A stretch of 42,540 bases of DNA, from positions 1 to 42,540 of the forward strand of contig NZ_JAUOTO010000015.1 in the NCBI RefSeq assembly GCF_030546645.1, written 5' to 3'. This DNA is from Flavitalea plasmicola (lineage in GTDB: Bacteria > Bacteroidota > Bacteroidia > Chitinophagales > Chitinophagaceae). The translations under genes were made by a program, and so were the position numbers. Below the pieces are notes generated by a model. It saw only the letters and a list, made by a program, of their open reading frames with translations, did not search any database and was not told the DNA's origin. This document shows, piece after piece, positions 28,401 to 36,286 of the stretch (position 1 is the stretch's first letter; each line of letters begins with the position of its first letter).

Positions 28401-31400
28401 TATTTGTTCATGTCCTCCTCCCGGATGGACTTTTCGCCCCCCTTTGTTGAAGACCAGCAGGGCCGGCTCCAGCTCTTCCATCAACAGGTCAATTCTTTTC
28501 ACGGGCCAGTCCAGGTCGATGGGTACAAAGGGCGCGCCTATCTTCAACAATGCCAGCATGCAGATGGGGATCTCCAACCCCTTGTCCATGAACATTGCGA
28601 CAAAATCGCCCTGGCGGACACCCCGCTCCCGTAACAGTTTCGCCAGGTGATTAGCCTTGCCATTGGCATCCCGGTAAGTAACAGCCCTGCCACCGCATAC
28701 GATGGCAGTCCTCTCCGGAGTGGCTGCGGCCTGCTTCTCCACAAGGGAAGCAATGTGCTCACCAGGCGGATAAGTTCTTGTCTCTCCCGAAGACAGTTGG
28801 ATTATCCGGGCTTTTTCGTCAGCACTCAAACGGCTGAACCTGGCATTATAAATAGGTGCTATAGCCGTACCCGGCGCCTGGGTCACCAGGCCGAGGATCT
28901 GTTTGAATTCTTTAAGTAACAGCTTAACCGTGGTCTCCCTGAAACACGCCGTTCTGTAATCCATCCGCACATGAAAAACATCTCCTGCGCCCGTGATATA
29001 ACAATTCAGGTCCACATTCATATCGATGCCAGTGTTCCCTGGAAAAAATCCGAATGCATCCGGAACATCCTTGTTTTCTAAAAAAAGTAATCCGTTGAAA
29101 AAAACTGCCGTAAAAGGAAATCCTCCGATCCTGCGCCCGAGGCCCAATTGTTCCGCAATAAGACCGGGGGAATAACGATGATGCCTCAAGCCCCGTTCAA
29201 TAGCGGTTTTTATTTCGCTCAGCAGATCTTCGATCGTGACGATGTCGGCCAGCTTGTACCTGAGAAGGACGGTATTGACAAAAATACCGAGCATATTCCG
29301 CAAGGCCGGGTGGTCCCTACCTGCCACAGGCATGCCTAATATAACTTCTTTCCGCCGGGAGAATTTGCTCATCAATAAGACAAAAGCGCACTGCAGGACC
29401 GTATATACCGTAACCCCATGTTGCCGGGCAAGCCTATCCACTGCCGTCCATTGATCACGGTGGATGACATCGATAACAGAAGCGCCTTTCCTGTCGTTGA
29501 TGTCCGTCCTGGGAAAATCATAAGGCAATTTAAATTCCGCGGCATCCCGCAATTGAGCCAGCCAATACTGATGGGTCGCCTCCATTTCCGGAGAAGCGCT
29601 CCGGAGGGCGTCAAAAGCAATATAATCCCTGTACTGGAAAGAGGATAACCTGCTTGGTATTTGCCTGTTGGCCACGGTGGCATCATACCTGGCCCTCAAT
29701 TCCGAGGAGAGGAGCATGAGCGCATAGCCGTCGGCGATCAGGTGATGAGCTACCAGCAGCAGTTTACAGGTGCCATCATCCAGTCGGATAGCTGTCAGAT
29801 GAAACAGTGGCAGCCGGGTAACGTCTATATACTTATTAGCCTCCTGTCGCACCGTCTGGAGATATCCCTTATGCTGTGAAACGTCTGCCGGCGAAGAAAG
29901 GTCTATCGACTTTATTCCGACGTGCAAATAATCTCCTACGAGCTGAACCACCCTATCCCCTTGCCGTGGAAAGGAGGTCCTTAATATTTCCTGTTCCCTG
30001 ATAATTTCATTCAGCGTCTTTTCCAGTATCATCAGATCGGGTGGCGTATCCCATTCCAGCACAACAGGAAGGTTATAGCAGGTGCTCTCTCCTTTCAGCT
30101 GCTGATCATACCACATTGCTTTTTGCACGGTCGACAGATCATGAACGGCTTGTTGTACCGTGGCCCGGAATATAATTTGGCCGCTGCTGTTCCTCGCGTC
30201 GATGAATCCTGCCAGGCTGCGTATGGTAGGATAGGAGAAGAGTAAGGTATAGTCATCCATAATGTCCGGCAGGAGTCCCGCCAGTTGTACCATTTTAATG
30301 GAATCGAGCCCCGCCGAAAAGAGTGCGTCGTCCGGATGGACATCCCCGATGCCCGACACTTCCCGCACTGCATCCAGGATCCTTTTTTCCGTGGGCGATA
30401 ATATATACCCGCGGCTATCGGGCAGCGCATCCCTAAACGGAGATCTATATACAATATTAAGCGCATTATTCGCAAAGAGGTCCTTATTCGCCGGCCGGCG
30501 CACCTTGCCGCTGGTGGTCTTTGCCAGCGTCCCTTTCCTGATGAGGACGATCTCTTCCGCGCCGATGCCGAACGCTTCGGACAGGGCAGATGCAATATCC
30601 CGGCAGATGTGGTCATAGGCAGCCGCGCTGTCATTATCCACCTCACATACGACCACAAGCTTTTCCTTTTGCTCCTTTTCAATGGTGAAGGCGGCGCAGC
30701 CCCGGGAAGGTATCAGATCGCTGCAGCCGGCAGCAACTTCTTCGATGTCGCCGGGATAATAGTTGACGCCATTGAGAATAATGAGGTCCTTGATCCTCCC
30801 GCATATGAATAATTCACCACCTTCGAACATCCCCAGGTCGCCGGTCCGAAAGTACCGCCGTTCATTTCCCTGGAAATCATGATCGAATGAGGCGTTTTCT
30901 TGCTTGTCCCCCCAATATCCCCGTGCAACGCTGTTACCGTTGATCCATATTTCACCCACTTCTTTTTCTTTCAGCGCTTTACCATCTCCATCAACGATCT
31001 GTACATCATAACCGTATGGTCTTCCACATGACACCAGTTCATAAAGAGGGGCCCCGGGCGCGACATATTCAATTGTCCTGGGTCCATCTCCATTAGGGGC
31101 GGCTGCGATCAACAGGGTCGCTTCAGCCATCCCATAGCAGGCCTGGAACGAGCCGGCCTTGAAGCCACAGGCGCCAAATGCAGCAGCAAATTCCCGGAGG
31201 GTTGCTGCACGCACGGGTTCAGCGCCGTTGTAGGCCGTTTTCCATGAACTCAGATCGAGGTCTTTCTTTTCGTCATCCGAAATTTTCTTCGCACACAGCT
31301 CATAAGCAAAATCAGGTCCACCGCTGGTAGTCCCTTTATATTTGTGTATGGCCTTCAGCCAACGCAGCGGCCGCTGTATAAAATCAGAAGGCGCCATCAG

Positions 31401-32087
31401 CACGCACTTTGCCCCCAGGTAGACCGTATGCAATATATTCCCGATGAGCCCCATATCATGGTGAAATGGAAGCCAGCTTACGATCACCGCCTTCTCATCC
31501 TGTCTGAATGCAGCTTTTATCAATTCCTGGTTGCAGATGACATTGTCATGCGTAACCATCACCCCTTTGGGCTTCCCGCTGGATCCGGAAGTGTATTGAA
31601 GAAAGGCAATATCGCTTTTCGTCCGTTGCCCATCGTCCGGTTCAGCCGTATCGTCGCCGATGAGGTCAGAGCACAGCACCCTGCATCCGGGGTTTTCCTT
31701 TTCCAATCGGTGCTGCCGGCCCCCGCTGGTGCTTGTAAGGATCAAAGTGGCTCCGCAATCGGCGGCAATGCGTCCGGGCGCCTCCGCCCACCGCCCCCGG
31801 CCTGTCAGAGGGCAAGGGACGGCAATGAGGTCCGCATAAAGACATGCAAAAAATGCTTTTATAAAATCCGTTCCCGGTGGATAAAGCAATATGACCCGCG
31901 CTCCCGGCGTACGATCTTTCCTCAAACGGGAGGCAATGGCTTTGGCATCTGCACATAGTTCGCGCCAGGTAAGGTTAATCTCTATATCTTCTCCATCCGC
32001 GAGGTAGGTGAATGCCACCTTTTCTGCCTTTGTTTCAGCACAATGCTCTAAACAATCTGTAATACGGTGGTTTGATCGTACATCCAT
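22464..32087 (-). CDS. Lipo-initiating NRPS, FAAL-ACP-C-A-T-C-A(Ala/Gly)-T-C
   Basis: 3207 residues starting at ATG 32087, 27 bases after the beta-hydroxylase gene. Residues 1-575 are a fatty-acyl-AMP ligase: AMP-binding YTSGSSGKPKGVMVTHDN, then the FAAL-typical SWLPFHHDMGLIG and YGMAEATLL. An ACP follows at ~592 (GLDSI). Next are C 650-1080 (HHLIADGYA, starter-type position); A 1109-1600; T ~1649 (GGNSL); C 1709-2150 (HHIISDGWS); A 2175-2640; T ~2692 (GGHSI); C 2745-3190 (HHIIADGVS). Pocket residues of the first A are DAWDLGTMGK, not one I recognise; its A3 motif has C for the second G (GMPKCT). The second A reads DLFNNALTYK, which I associate with Ala, Gly being possible. The protein ends on a complete C domain with no partner A, so the next A must come from another protein, most simply the NRPS encoded downstream. 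This protein should begin the lipopeptide. Confidence 0.95.
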   Translation of the reverse strand: MDVRSNHRITDCLEHCAETKAEKVAFTYLADGEDIEINLTWRELCADAKAIASRLRKDRTPGARVILLYPPGTDFIKAFFACLYADLIAVPCPLTGRGRWAEAPGRIAADCGATLILTSTSGGRQHRLEKENPGCRVLCSDLIGDDTAEPDDGQRTKSDIAFLQYTSGSSGKPKGVMVTHDNVICNQELIKAAFRQDEKAVIVSWLPFHHDMGLIGNILHTVYLGAKCVLMAPSDFIQRPLRWLKAIHKYKGTTSGGPDFAYELCAKKISDDEKKDLDLSSWKTAYNGAEPVRAATLREFAAAFGACGFKAGSFQACYGMAEATLLIAAAPNGDGPRTIEYVAPGAPLYELVSCGRPYGYDVQIVDGDGKALKEKEVGEIWINGNSVARGYWGDKQENASFDHDFQGNERRYFRTGDLGMFEGGELFICGRIKDLIILNGVNYYPGDIEEVAAGCSDLIPSRGCAAFTIEKEQKEKLVVVCEVDNDSAAAYDHICRDIASALSEAFGIGAEEIVLIRKGTLAKTTSGKVRRPANKDLFANNALNIVYRSPFRDALPDSRGYILSPTEKRILDAVREVSGIGDVHPDDALFSAGLDSIKMVQLAGLLPDIMDDYTLLFSYPTIRSLAGFIDARNSSGQIIFRATVQQAVHDLSTVQKAMWYDQQLKGESTCYNLPVVLEWDTPPDLMILEKTLNEIIREQEILRTSFPRQGDRVVQLVGDYLHVGIKSIDLSSPADVSQHKGYLQTVRQEANKYIDVTRLPLFHLTAIRLDDGTCKLLLVAHHLIADGYALMLLSSELRARYDATVANRQIPSRLSSFQYRDYIAFDALRSASPEMEATHQYWLAQLRDAAEFKLPYDFPRTDINDRKGASVIDVIHRDQWTAVDRLARQHGVTVYTVLQCAFVLLMSKFSRRKEVILGMPVAGRDHPALRNMLGIFVNTVLLRYKLADIVTIEDLLSEIKTAIERGLRHHRYSPGLIAEQLGLGRRIGGFPFTAVFFNGLLFLENKDVPDAFGFFPGNTGIDMNVDLNCYITGAGDVFHVRMDYRTACFRETTVKLLLKEFKQILGLVTQAPGTAIAPIYNARFSRLSADEKARIIQLSSGETRTYPPGEHIASLVEKQAAATPERTAIVCGGRAVTYRDANGKANHLAKLLRERGVRQGDFVAMFMDKGLEIPICMLALLKIGAPFVPIDLDWPVKRIDLLMEELEPALLVFNKGGRKVHPGGGHEQIEIAFDLLDTGLPDTKDSISLDTPIYGMYTSGTTGMPKCTVNIQRGILNRLLYMNKRYGQNKEESVLFASKYDYDACVWQMFWPLLNGGKTVIPTPAEDMDFHALIDLIEQEQVTFTDFVPSVFSVFVDYLEISGEKGKTKASSLRQLLIGGEAMNPKAIRRFREMLPEVGITNTYGATEASMGTVFFEISGEIGDNIPIGRPIDNVKALLLDEELQPVAPGEPGELYLGGDCVGLGYLKDETRTNASFIPNPVPESGQGTLYRTGDMARFENGNILYIGRRDLQVKINGVRIELGEIEASLLKHEHIHEAVVLLDKKDPDDAYLVAYIKTGEAVDPFRLNRFLSQWLPDHMLPAAYVKVREFPRIGIGKVDKRALAAMPNEKLKMAAAYEAPATRMEERLAALWSGLLNRQQIGRNDDFFSIGGNSLKAMQLQTRIQADMGYRTGLREIFTHPILADLALSISASGTGGGDIIPLAGHSRSYLLTDSQFRLWVLSQAEDSSCAYNIQGGIDITGDPDTTLLHRAIQYLISRHESLRTVFREAPAGEIRQYILPSPPVYNVQYPDLSRTADADKDIREFALAEEGRPFDLGVWPLFRISVLARAPRKYVLLITMHHIISDGWSVENILRELSQVYSDYAGNREPSLTPLRIQYKDYAAWENTHLQSTREKQNEEYWLNQLGGELPVLQLPFDKTRPAVKTYKGDTIITMIPSPLVSGLRALCSEEGATLFMGLLAGINAVLYRYTGQDDIVLGTPVATRDEKELEHQVGLYLNTLAIRTRVRGNEPFSGLLRQVKELLLGAYTHKAYPFARLVDRLDLPTDNSRSALFDILVVLQNQVELETNKRYSFEGLDVTVMNDLQRKTSQFDITFEFEEQADGQLLLNAIYNPDIFSRDNIRQLLDHLIQFLDAALAGMDTVIDEIDYLDAEETDLLVRKVNPAKTDVPAYKSITALFEEQVRLAPDSVALVYNDQRLDYKTLHELSGQLAWWLHTSYDLGPGSLAGIMLERSEWMVISMLAVLKTGAGYVPIDPAYPQQRIDLMVGDSGCKVIIDEDVLRSFRQQQAGISPGGNGFATADGSAIAYIIYTSGTTGRPKGVKITHSNVFNLLSWALSVYSAEEISGVLAGTSICFDLSVFEIFLPLAGGGTCILANNAAEIDTLPGKQEITLINTVPSVAVELARAGTIPLSVSVINLAGEALRSGLVRQLYAFSQVKKVYNLYGPTETTTYSTAALVSADDDEEPSIGEPIRNTRLYVLDGNQRLLPFGAAGEIYIGGDGVSPGYLHDVRQERFVEDRYSHGGGRLFRTGDIGRWMPGRKMKYLGRNDHQVKIKGYRIELQEIEKTLSGHEDVREVAVVAGQDESDIPVLLAYVVREGAMTASDLRSYIRLRLPEYMVPAHFIFFQRLPLTPNGKPDKAALAADWKKYMVRVVRDDHGRTPMERKLLEICKEVLASGEVAMEDDFFDLGGHSIKALRLIARIRREFNVRLSIRNIFQSSGIEGIAGRIRSARQELYQQIMPAGEQASYDLSEAQKRVWLSCQFEGNNRTYNIPIAFMIKQPVERNFLEQACRGMIERHDTLRTSFFLEEDQPRQKVLAAGQVAFEVASIDVRLPGKDLERSLQEWITEEIDLQKAPLLKVLLVCVAADRYILVFNIHHIIADGVSLKIIVKELFQAYAELAAGREPSARRPENQYKDYVAWEKNRQCNSYYDTCREHWLLKFKDAPAAIELSSRTKKGMFSANDGNVFSVEVDESLFDMIRSTAADWNATTFSVLVAGINLLLNIYSGSDDIVIALINDARSQIELEDQVGLYTGFSPLRTVVRPDASLYDMVTQVQEGILDALEFNLYSYADLVKDLFPDRKNGTAFSDIVVQLQDLTDLGKLSATTLSPEPYNLNYKVSHFKLNFDFYVKQDGLVLNIRFSSAYYDMPWISNAWEDLRSLLEKICLHRDGQAGDKALVRDVVREFKDHALPDVIGDMSFSI

Positions 32088-32114
32088 AATATGGCCCGCC
32101 TCTAAATTGATCGG

Positions 32115-33743
32115 TTATATCTCTGCCAGGACTTCATGCACCGGCTGTTTCAAATAGAACAATTCTTTCTCTCCATATAGCCGTTCCGCGACGATGCCCT
32201 GCTGAATGCATTTTTTCACCAGCATGTTCGAAGCAATGATCGGGTTGGACTCGTCCGTGTACTGAATACTGCTGATGAACTTCAGCCATGGCTCCATACC
32301 CATGGCGTATACATACACCTCTTTCGGGTGATAGACGTCCACCAGCGCCATCCCCCTTTCGAAGTTGGATCCCGCCAGTCGCCTGGAGCTGTCTTTGTCC
32401 CTCGACAGCTCATCGGTCATTAGTGGGCCATACAACCACGTCAGCGGCGCACCGTCGCACTCCATCCCGATGAAGATAATATCGACATCCCCTATCTCCT
32501 TGTAAATGTGCTGGTACAACGCAGGTTCGATATTGCAGGAGTCCGCAACGAACAGCATGGAGAACTTATCCACTTTAACGTGGTGGCAGATCTTGGAATG
32601 TATGTTGAGATCGCAGTGTTCACCAAGGAAAGGGATGCCTGTAATAGTGCAATCCGAGAATTGAGTGCTCTCCATCTCGTCCAGCTCAAAAATATTTTGA
32701 AAACCCATGTTCTTGAACATCAGCTTTAAGGAAGGGTCCTGCAAGGCGCCCGAACCGCTGCGCGGGACAATCAGGTGCCTGATCTTATGACGCAATGGCA
32801 ATAACGTCTCAAAAAGCACATGATCCTGGTGGTTGTGCGTTATGAGCACATAATCTATGACGTCGGGAAGGTCGATATCGGAAAACCTGGCTACTTCATG
32901 CTGGTACCCGTAATAGCTGATCAGCGGATCTACCAGGATGCTGACCTCTTTTGTTTCCACCAGGATGCATGCATGCCCGAAATAGCGCATCCGGATCTTA
33001 TCACCTTCATATTTCTTATAGCCCGGCAGGCTTTCCGCCGTGAAAAAAGTCCTGAATAACGCATCCTCCTCCTCTTTTATCCCCATCATGTCCTTTATAT
33101 AGGCATAGGTTTGAGGTGTCCGTTTCATCTTTGCCAGTTCATCGATGCCCGGGTGGTTGAAAGGGATATTTAAATGGAGAACATGTTTCTCATCCAGCCT
33201 CGGGGTGCTTAATACAAATGGTCTTTCGTCATTCTCCGTGATCCAAAGCGCAATGCTCTGACAGGACGGTTTATAAAACGGGCTTTTGTATAACAGGTGT
33301 TCAAAAAACCTGTAGGACGGATTATTATTAAGGTCATACACCAGTTCCACATAGCCTTTCAGCATGGCCGGGATCTTGTCGTATAATGGCTCCAGTGAAA
33401 ACCCTTTCGGATGGTTCTTCAGCAGTTTTTCCAGCTGTTTGATCGCTTCGGAAAGTTCTACGAGGTCATTTTGCTCTTCGATGGTCCTGTCGCGCAGCTG
33501 CCTGATATCATCCACCCGTCCCCCGTCGTAGTCGACGAAGGGACCACCCAACATCTTCGGGTTCTTGACAGCTGCCGCATGTATATGGGGCGCCTGGATA
33601 TAGGAGTTAAGTATCTTGAGATGCCGGCCAGTGATATTCATAGCAGCTGTTGCAGGCGAGATTAAATGGGACCATGCATACCATCTATTGAATAAAGGCT
33701 CGATGACAACATTGGGCTTAAGATATAACGGCTGTTCGTTCAT
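32115..33743 (-). CDS. CmlA-like di-iron beta-hydroxylase of carrier-bound amino acids
   Basis: 542 residues, close to the length of CmlA, the chloramphenicol-pathway enzyme that beta-hydroxylates an aminoacyl group on an NRPS T domain. The N-terminal ~240 residues have the distinctive CmlA-type region (PLFNRWYAWSHLISPATAA, VKNPKMLGGPFVDYDGGRVD, then LVYDLNNNPSYRF). The C-terminal half is a metallo-beta-lactamase fold used as a di-iron oxygenase. Candidate iron ligands appear in family order: HNHQDH near residue 302, GEH near 372, ADS near 398, and a His before AMGMEPW near 473-482. It overlaps the thioesterase gene by 26 bases and precedes the FAAL-NRPS gene by 27, so it belongs to the operon. 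It should install a beta-hydroxyl on one T-bound residue. Which residue is unknown; the unassigned first A of the next NRPS is a candidate. General MBL annotation would mislabel it a hydrolase. Confidence 0.9.
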   Translation of the reverse strand: MNEQPLYLKPNVVIEPLFNRWYAWSHLISPATAAMNITGRHLKILNSYIQAPHIHAAAVKNPKMLGGPFVDYDGGRVDDIRQLRDRTIEEQNDLVELSEAIKQLEKLLKNHPKGFSLEPLYDKIPAMLKGYVELVYDLNNNPSYRFFEHLLYKSPFYKPSCQSIALWITENDERPFVLSTPRLDEKHVLHLNIPFNHPGIDELAKMKRTPQTYAYIKDMMGIKEEEDALFRTFFTAESLPGYKKYEGDKIRMRYFGHACILVETKEVSILVDPLISYYGYQHEVARFSDIDLPDVIDYVLITHNHQDHVLFETLLPLRHKIRHLIVPRSGSGALQDPSLKLMFKNMGFQNIFELDEMESTQFSDCTITGIPFLGEHCDLNIHSKICHHVKVDKFSMLFVADSCNIEPALYQHIYKEIGDVDIIFIGMECDGAPLTWLYGPLMTDELSRDKDSSRRLAGSNFERGMALVDVYHPKEVYVYAMGMEPWLKFISSIQYTDESNPIIASNMLVKKCIQQGIVAERLYGEKELFYLKQPVHEVLAEI

Positions 33744-34449
33744 TGGTAATTTTTTGATTGAGTGTATGGATAATGTCTTTTACTATTTCTTCACTGAAAG
33801 AAAAGATAAAGAAATGCTTTCCGGGGAACTCTCTTATTTTTAGCTCACCGGTCGTTTCCTGTTGCCACAGCCGGGCATCTTCATATTTCGTCTCTTCCTC
33901 AGACCCGAAGAAGACCGAAATGGGGACATCGAATGGCGCCGACTGGCTATATCTGTACATTTCAACTATTTTAAAGTCCGATCGAAGGATAGGCTCAAAG
34001 AATACCATTAGTTCATCGCATTGAAGTACTTCATCAGGCATCCCCCCCATTTCCTTTACTTTCGCGAGGAAATCTTCTTTCGTCAATTCATGGTATTTTT
34101 CTTCCCGCTTGCTCTCGAGGGTCGCCGGGCCGCCGCAGCCCGAAACAAACAGATGCAAAGGCCGGGGTAAATTCGCTTCGATTATTTTTTTCAGGGTCAG
34201 GAACGCAAGCAGGCCGCCCATGCTATGCCCATAGATAGCATATGGTTCCTGCAGCACTGGCTGGATCTGCCGCAAAATATCGTCCACCGCCTGCGATGCG
34301 TCCTGCAGCAGTTTCTCCTTGAATCGCGTTCCCCTTCCAGGCAGCTCGACGGATATCAGGTTTAATTTGTCCCTGGCATGTTTCTGATAGTCTGTATATG
34401 AATACTTGCTTCCTCCCGCAAACGGTAAACAGAATAAATTCATCGCCAT
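33718..34449 (-). CDS. Type II thioesterase (alpha/beta hydrolase)
   Basis: 243 residues, typical of stand-alone editing thioesterases of NRPS/PKS clusters. It begins with the family pattern LFCLPFAGGSKYSY. It continues with VELPGRGTRF, then the nucleophile elbow GHSMGG near residue 90, and a C-terminal GKHFF supplying the catalytic His. The Asp of the triad is less obvious, and acidic residues in the FFGSEEE segment or elsewhere may serve. The start ATG overlaps the stop of the ABC transporter gene as TAATG, indicating translational coupling, and the 3' end overlaps the beta-hydroxylase gene by 26 bases. It is expected to hydrolyse wrongly loaded or stalled acyl groups from T domains. No TE domain is seen in any NRPS here, so a role in release cannot be excluded. 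Confidence 0.93.
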   Translation of the reverse strand: MAMNLFCLPFAGGSKYSYTDYQKHARDKLNLISVELPGRGTRFKEKLLQDASQAVDDILRQIQPVLQEPYAIYGHSMGGLLAFLTLKKIIEANLPRPLHLFVSGCGGPATLESKREEKYHELTKEDFLAKVKEMGGMPDEVLQCDELMVFFEPILRSDFKIVEMYRYSQSAPFDVPISVFFGSEEETKYEDARLWQQETTGELKIREFPGKHFFIFSFSEEIVKDIIHTLNQKITNERTAVIS

Positions 34450-36113
34450 TATTTATAATTGATTAGATCAGCCCGTTCCAGCCTGGGAACGTCATCATAA
34501 ACGATCTTTCCAAAGTCGAACTTGATCAGTCTGTCCGCATAACTGTAATAGGCATCGTCGTGAGTGACGGCAACCACGGTCTTTCCCTGGTTCTTCAGCC
34601 AGGGGATGAGCTCCCTGTAAAAATAGGCCCGGAAACCGGGGTCCTGCTCGGCCGCCCATTCGTCCAGGATGATAACAGGCCTGTCTTCCATAAGCGCATA
34701 GATCATAGCCAGCCGCTTCTGCTGTCCCTTGGAAAGATTATTATCGAAAAAACCTCTCTCCTTGTTCATCTGCAGCACGGAAGTCAACCTGAACAATTCA
34801 ATATGTTTTCTAAGGTAAGGGTCTTCGGTATCTACTTCAAAGTCATTGTAGTTCTCGGAGAATAAATGGTTATTCGTAAAAATGGCAGACAGCTGGTCAC
34901 AGTAGAACGAATAGCCCCTCATCGAAACGACTTCGCCATTCATCATTATCCTGCCCGCTGCCGGCCTGTACAGCCCGGTGAGCAGATTGACAAAAGTGGT
35001 CTTCCCGCTGCCGTTGCCCCCCATTATAAAAACAATCTCTCCCTTCCCTATCTCCAGGTTCAACGGCCCCAGCGTAAAAGACTGCTCTTTATTCCTGCTG
35101 GTATAGGAATATCTTACATTGTTAAAAAAAATGCTTTCGAAATTCTGCCCTTTATCAGGCATATCCCTGTGCCCCGCATGCGGGCTCGTTGCATTAATAT
35201 CCCTTTCCAGCGCATTGATCCGCTCGAAGGCGATCTTCATCCTGGTGTAAAAAGGAATGGCTCCGACAATTGTTGCCACGGGACCCATAATATAAAGGAT
35301 GGCAAAAACAAAAGTGAGGCTGGATGCAGTATTTAAATGCAAGAACTTTGGAAATACGTATAAGACAATTCCCAGCACCATGTACCAGCTGTACCCCCCA
35401 ACCAGCCCGTTCCTCATATAGCGCATCGCAGTCTTCCGGTCGTAACCCCTCGACTGCTTTAGGGTCCTTTTCAGGAAATTCTCGGTTAAATTATCATTTC
35501 GCACCGTGCTTAGCTTCACTTCTTTGAACCCCATGATCAGATCCCGCAGATGCCTGTAATAGGTGTTTTGCAGATCTCTCAGCTTATTCAGGTCCTTTTC
35601 GATCAGTCTATTCCTCAAAATATAAAAGCCCGTTAGTCCCACCACCAGGGAAAGGATCAGCAATGCGCTCAACGGCGACAGGACAAACATATATGCCAGC
35701 GCGCAAATAATAATAATGGAGGAGTTGACGAAGGTTATCAGGTTCTGAGGAATGCCCGCAAGCAGCTTAATATCCGTGAGCGTTGCATAAATTTTTTCGC
35801 TACCAAGCTTTTCAAATGATTCGTAATCGGCAAATCTCAGCTTATCGAGAATGGAGGTCTCCAGCTCATAAAGATTGTTATTGGTAAACCTGATGATATT
35901 GGCCTGATAGATATAACTCAACGTCACCGATGTCAATATAATAAGGAGGAACATCAGCCAGTCGAAACGGGGAAAGTAGGGAAGGGGCTGCTGTCTGATG
36001 GCATGACCGATAAATATCAGGACCAGACTGCTCACCAGACTGTTAATAGCGCCGAGTACGATAAAAACAATGATAGGCCTGGAGTGCCGGTAAAAATAAT
36101 GCCGAATATTCAT
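34449..36113 (-). CDS. Cyclic-peptide export ABC transporter (fused permease-ATPase)
   Basis: 554 residues: an N-terminal membrane domain with about six hydrophobic segments (first near residues 13-35, next near 52-72, a pair at ~125-165, then near 245-300), followed by an ATPase domain from ~330. Nucleotide-binding motifs are complete: Walker A GGNGSGKTT near 375, signature LSKGQQKR near 462, Walker B PVIILDE followed by WAAEQDP, and H-loop VTHDD. Size and order match SyrD/PvdE-type half transporters that export lipopeptide or siderophore precursors across the inner membrane, probably as homodimers. The gene follows a 173-base spacer and is translationally coupled to the thioesterase. Its likely cargo is the lipopeptide made by the surrounding NRPSs, and export could also protect the producer. 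Confidence 0.93.
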   Translation of the reverse strand: MNIRHYFYRHSRPIIVFIVLGAINSLVSSLVLIFIGHAIRQQPLPYFPRFDWLMFLLIILTSVTLSYIYQANIIRFTNNNLYELETSILDKLRFADYESFEKLGSEKIYATLTDIKLLAGIPQNLITFVNSSIIIICALAYMFVLSPLSALLILSLVVGLTGFYILRNRLIEKDLNKLRDLQNTYYRHLRDLIMGFKEVKLSTVRNDNLTENFLKRTLKQSRGYDRKTAMRYMRNGLVGGYSWYMVLGIVLYVFPKFLHLNTASSLTFVFAILYIMGPVATIVGAIPFYTRMKIAFERINALERDINATSPHAGHRDMPDKGQNFESIFFNNVRYSYTSRNKEQSFTLGPLNLEIGKGEIVFIMGGNGSGKTTFVNLLTGLYRPAAGRIMMNGEVVSMRGYSFYCDQLSAIFTNNHLFSENYNDFEVDTEDPYLRKHIELFRLTSVLQMNKERGFFDNNLSKGQQKRLAMIYALMEDRPVIILDEWAAEQDPGFRAYFYRELIPWLKNQGKTVVAVTHDDAYYSYADRLIKFDFGKIVYDDVPRLERADLINYK

Positions 36114-36286
36114 AGATAGGTCTGACGAAAAGGTTATAACGGTTATTTCTAAGTTCTCGCGGGGATAGGAAACAGGGAAATCGCGGTTAGGCGTGTATAG
36201 CGTAATTTATCGATTTAAATTTTAATTTAAAGAAAAATGAAACAAAAAAAATCTTAAAAAATTATTCCGCAGAAGCAAAGTACAAA
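36114..36286 (-). promoter_or_regulatory. AT-rich spacer with possible internal promoter for the exporter-NRPS genes
   Basis: This 173-base gap is the only sizeable non-coding stretch in the window. Read on the minus strand, its upstream half is very AT-rich. It has a T run ending in TTTG (36243-36251), then, about 17 bases on, TAAAATTT near 36218-36225. This loosely matches the Bacteroidota promoter pattern TTTG - spacer - TAnnTTTG, but the -7 element is imperfect. The leader would be about 100 bases. No clear GC-rich hairpin is seen, so I do not call a terminator for the upstream glycosyltransferase gene, although the T run lies just after its stop. Confidence 0.35.

Noticed and set aside
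22464..32087. Treating the N-terminal adenylating domain as an amino-acid A domain or acyl-CoA ligase
   Set aside because: The SWLPFHHDMGLIG motif and the following ACP with GLDSI fit a fatty-acyl-AMP ligase loading an adjacent carrier.
32115..33743. Reading the MBL-fold protein as a beta-lactamase or resistance hydrolase
   Set aside because: The long N-terminal domain and the GEH, ADS and GMEPW motifs match the CmlA oxygenase architecture, and there is no signal peptide.
33718..34449. Calling the thioesterase the product-releasing enzyme
   Set aside because: It is a free-standing type II enzyme by sequence pattern and position. A releasing function would need evidence beyond the absence of a TE in this window.
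36252..36286. Rho-independent terminator after the GT5 gene
   Set aside because: A T run is present on the minus strand but only a very weak, AT-rich stem precedes it.
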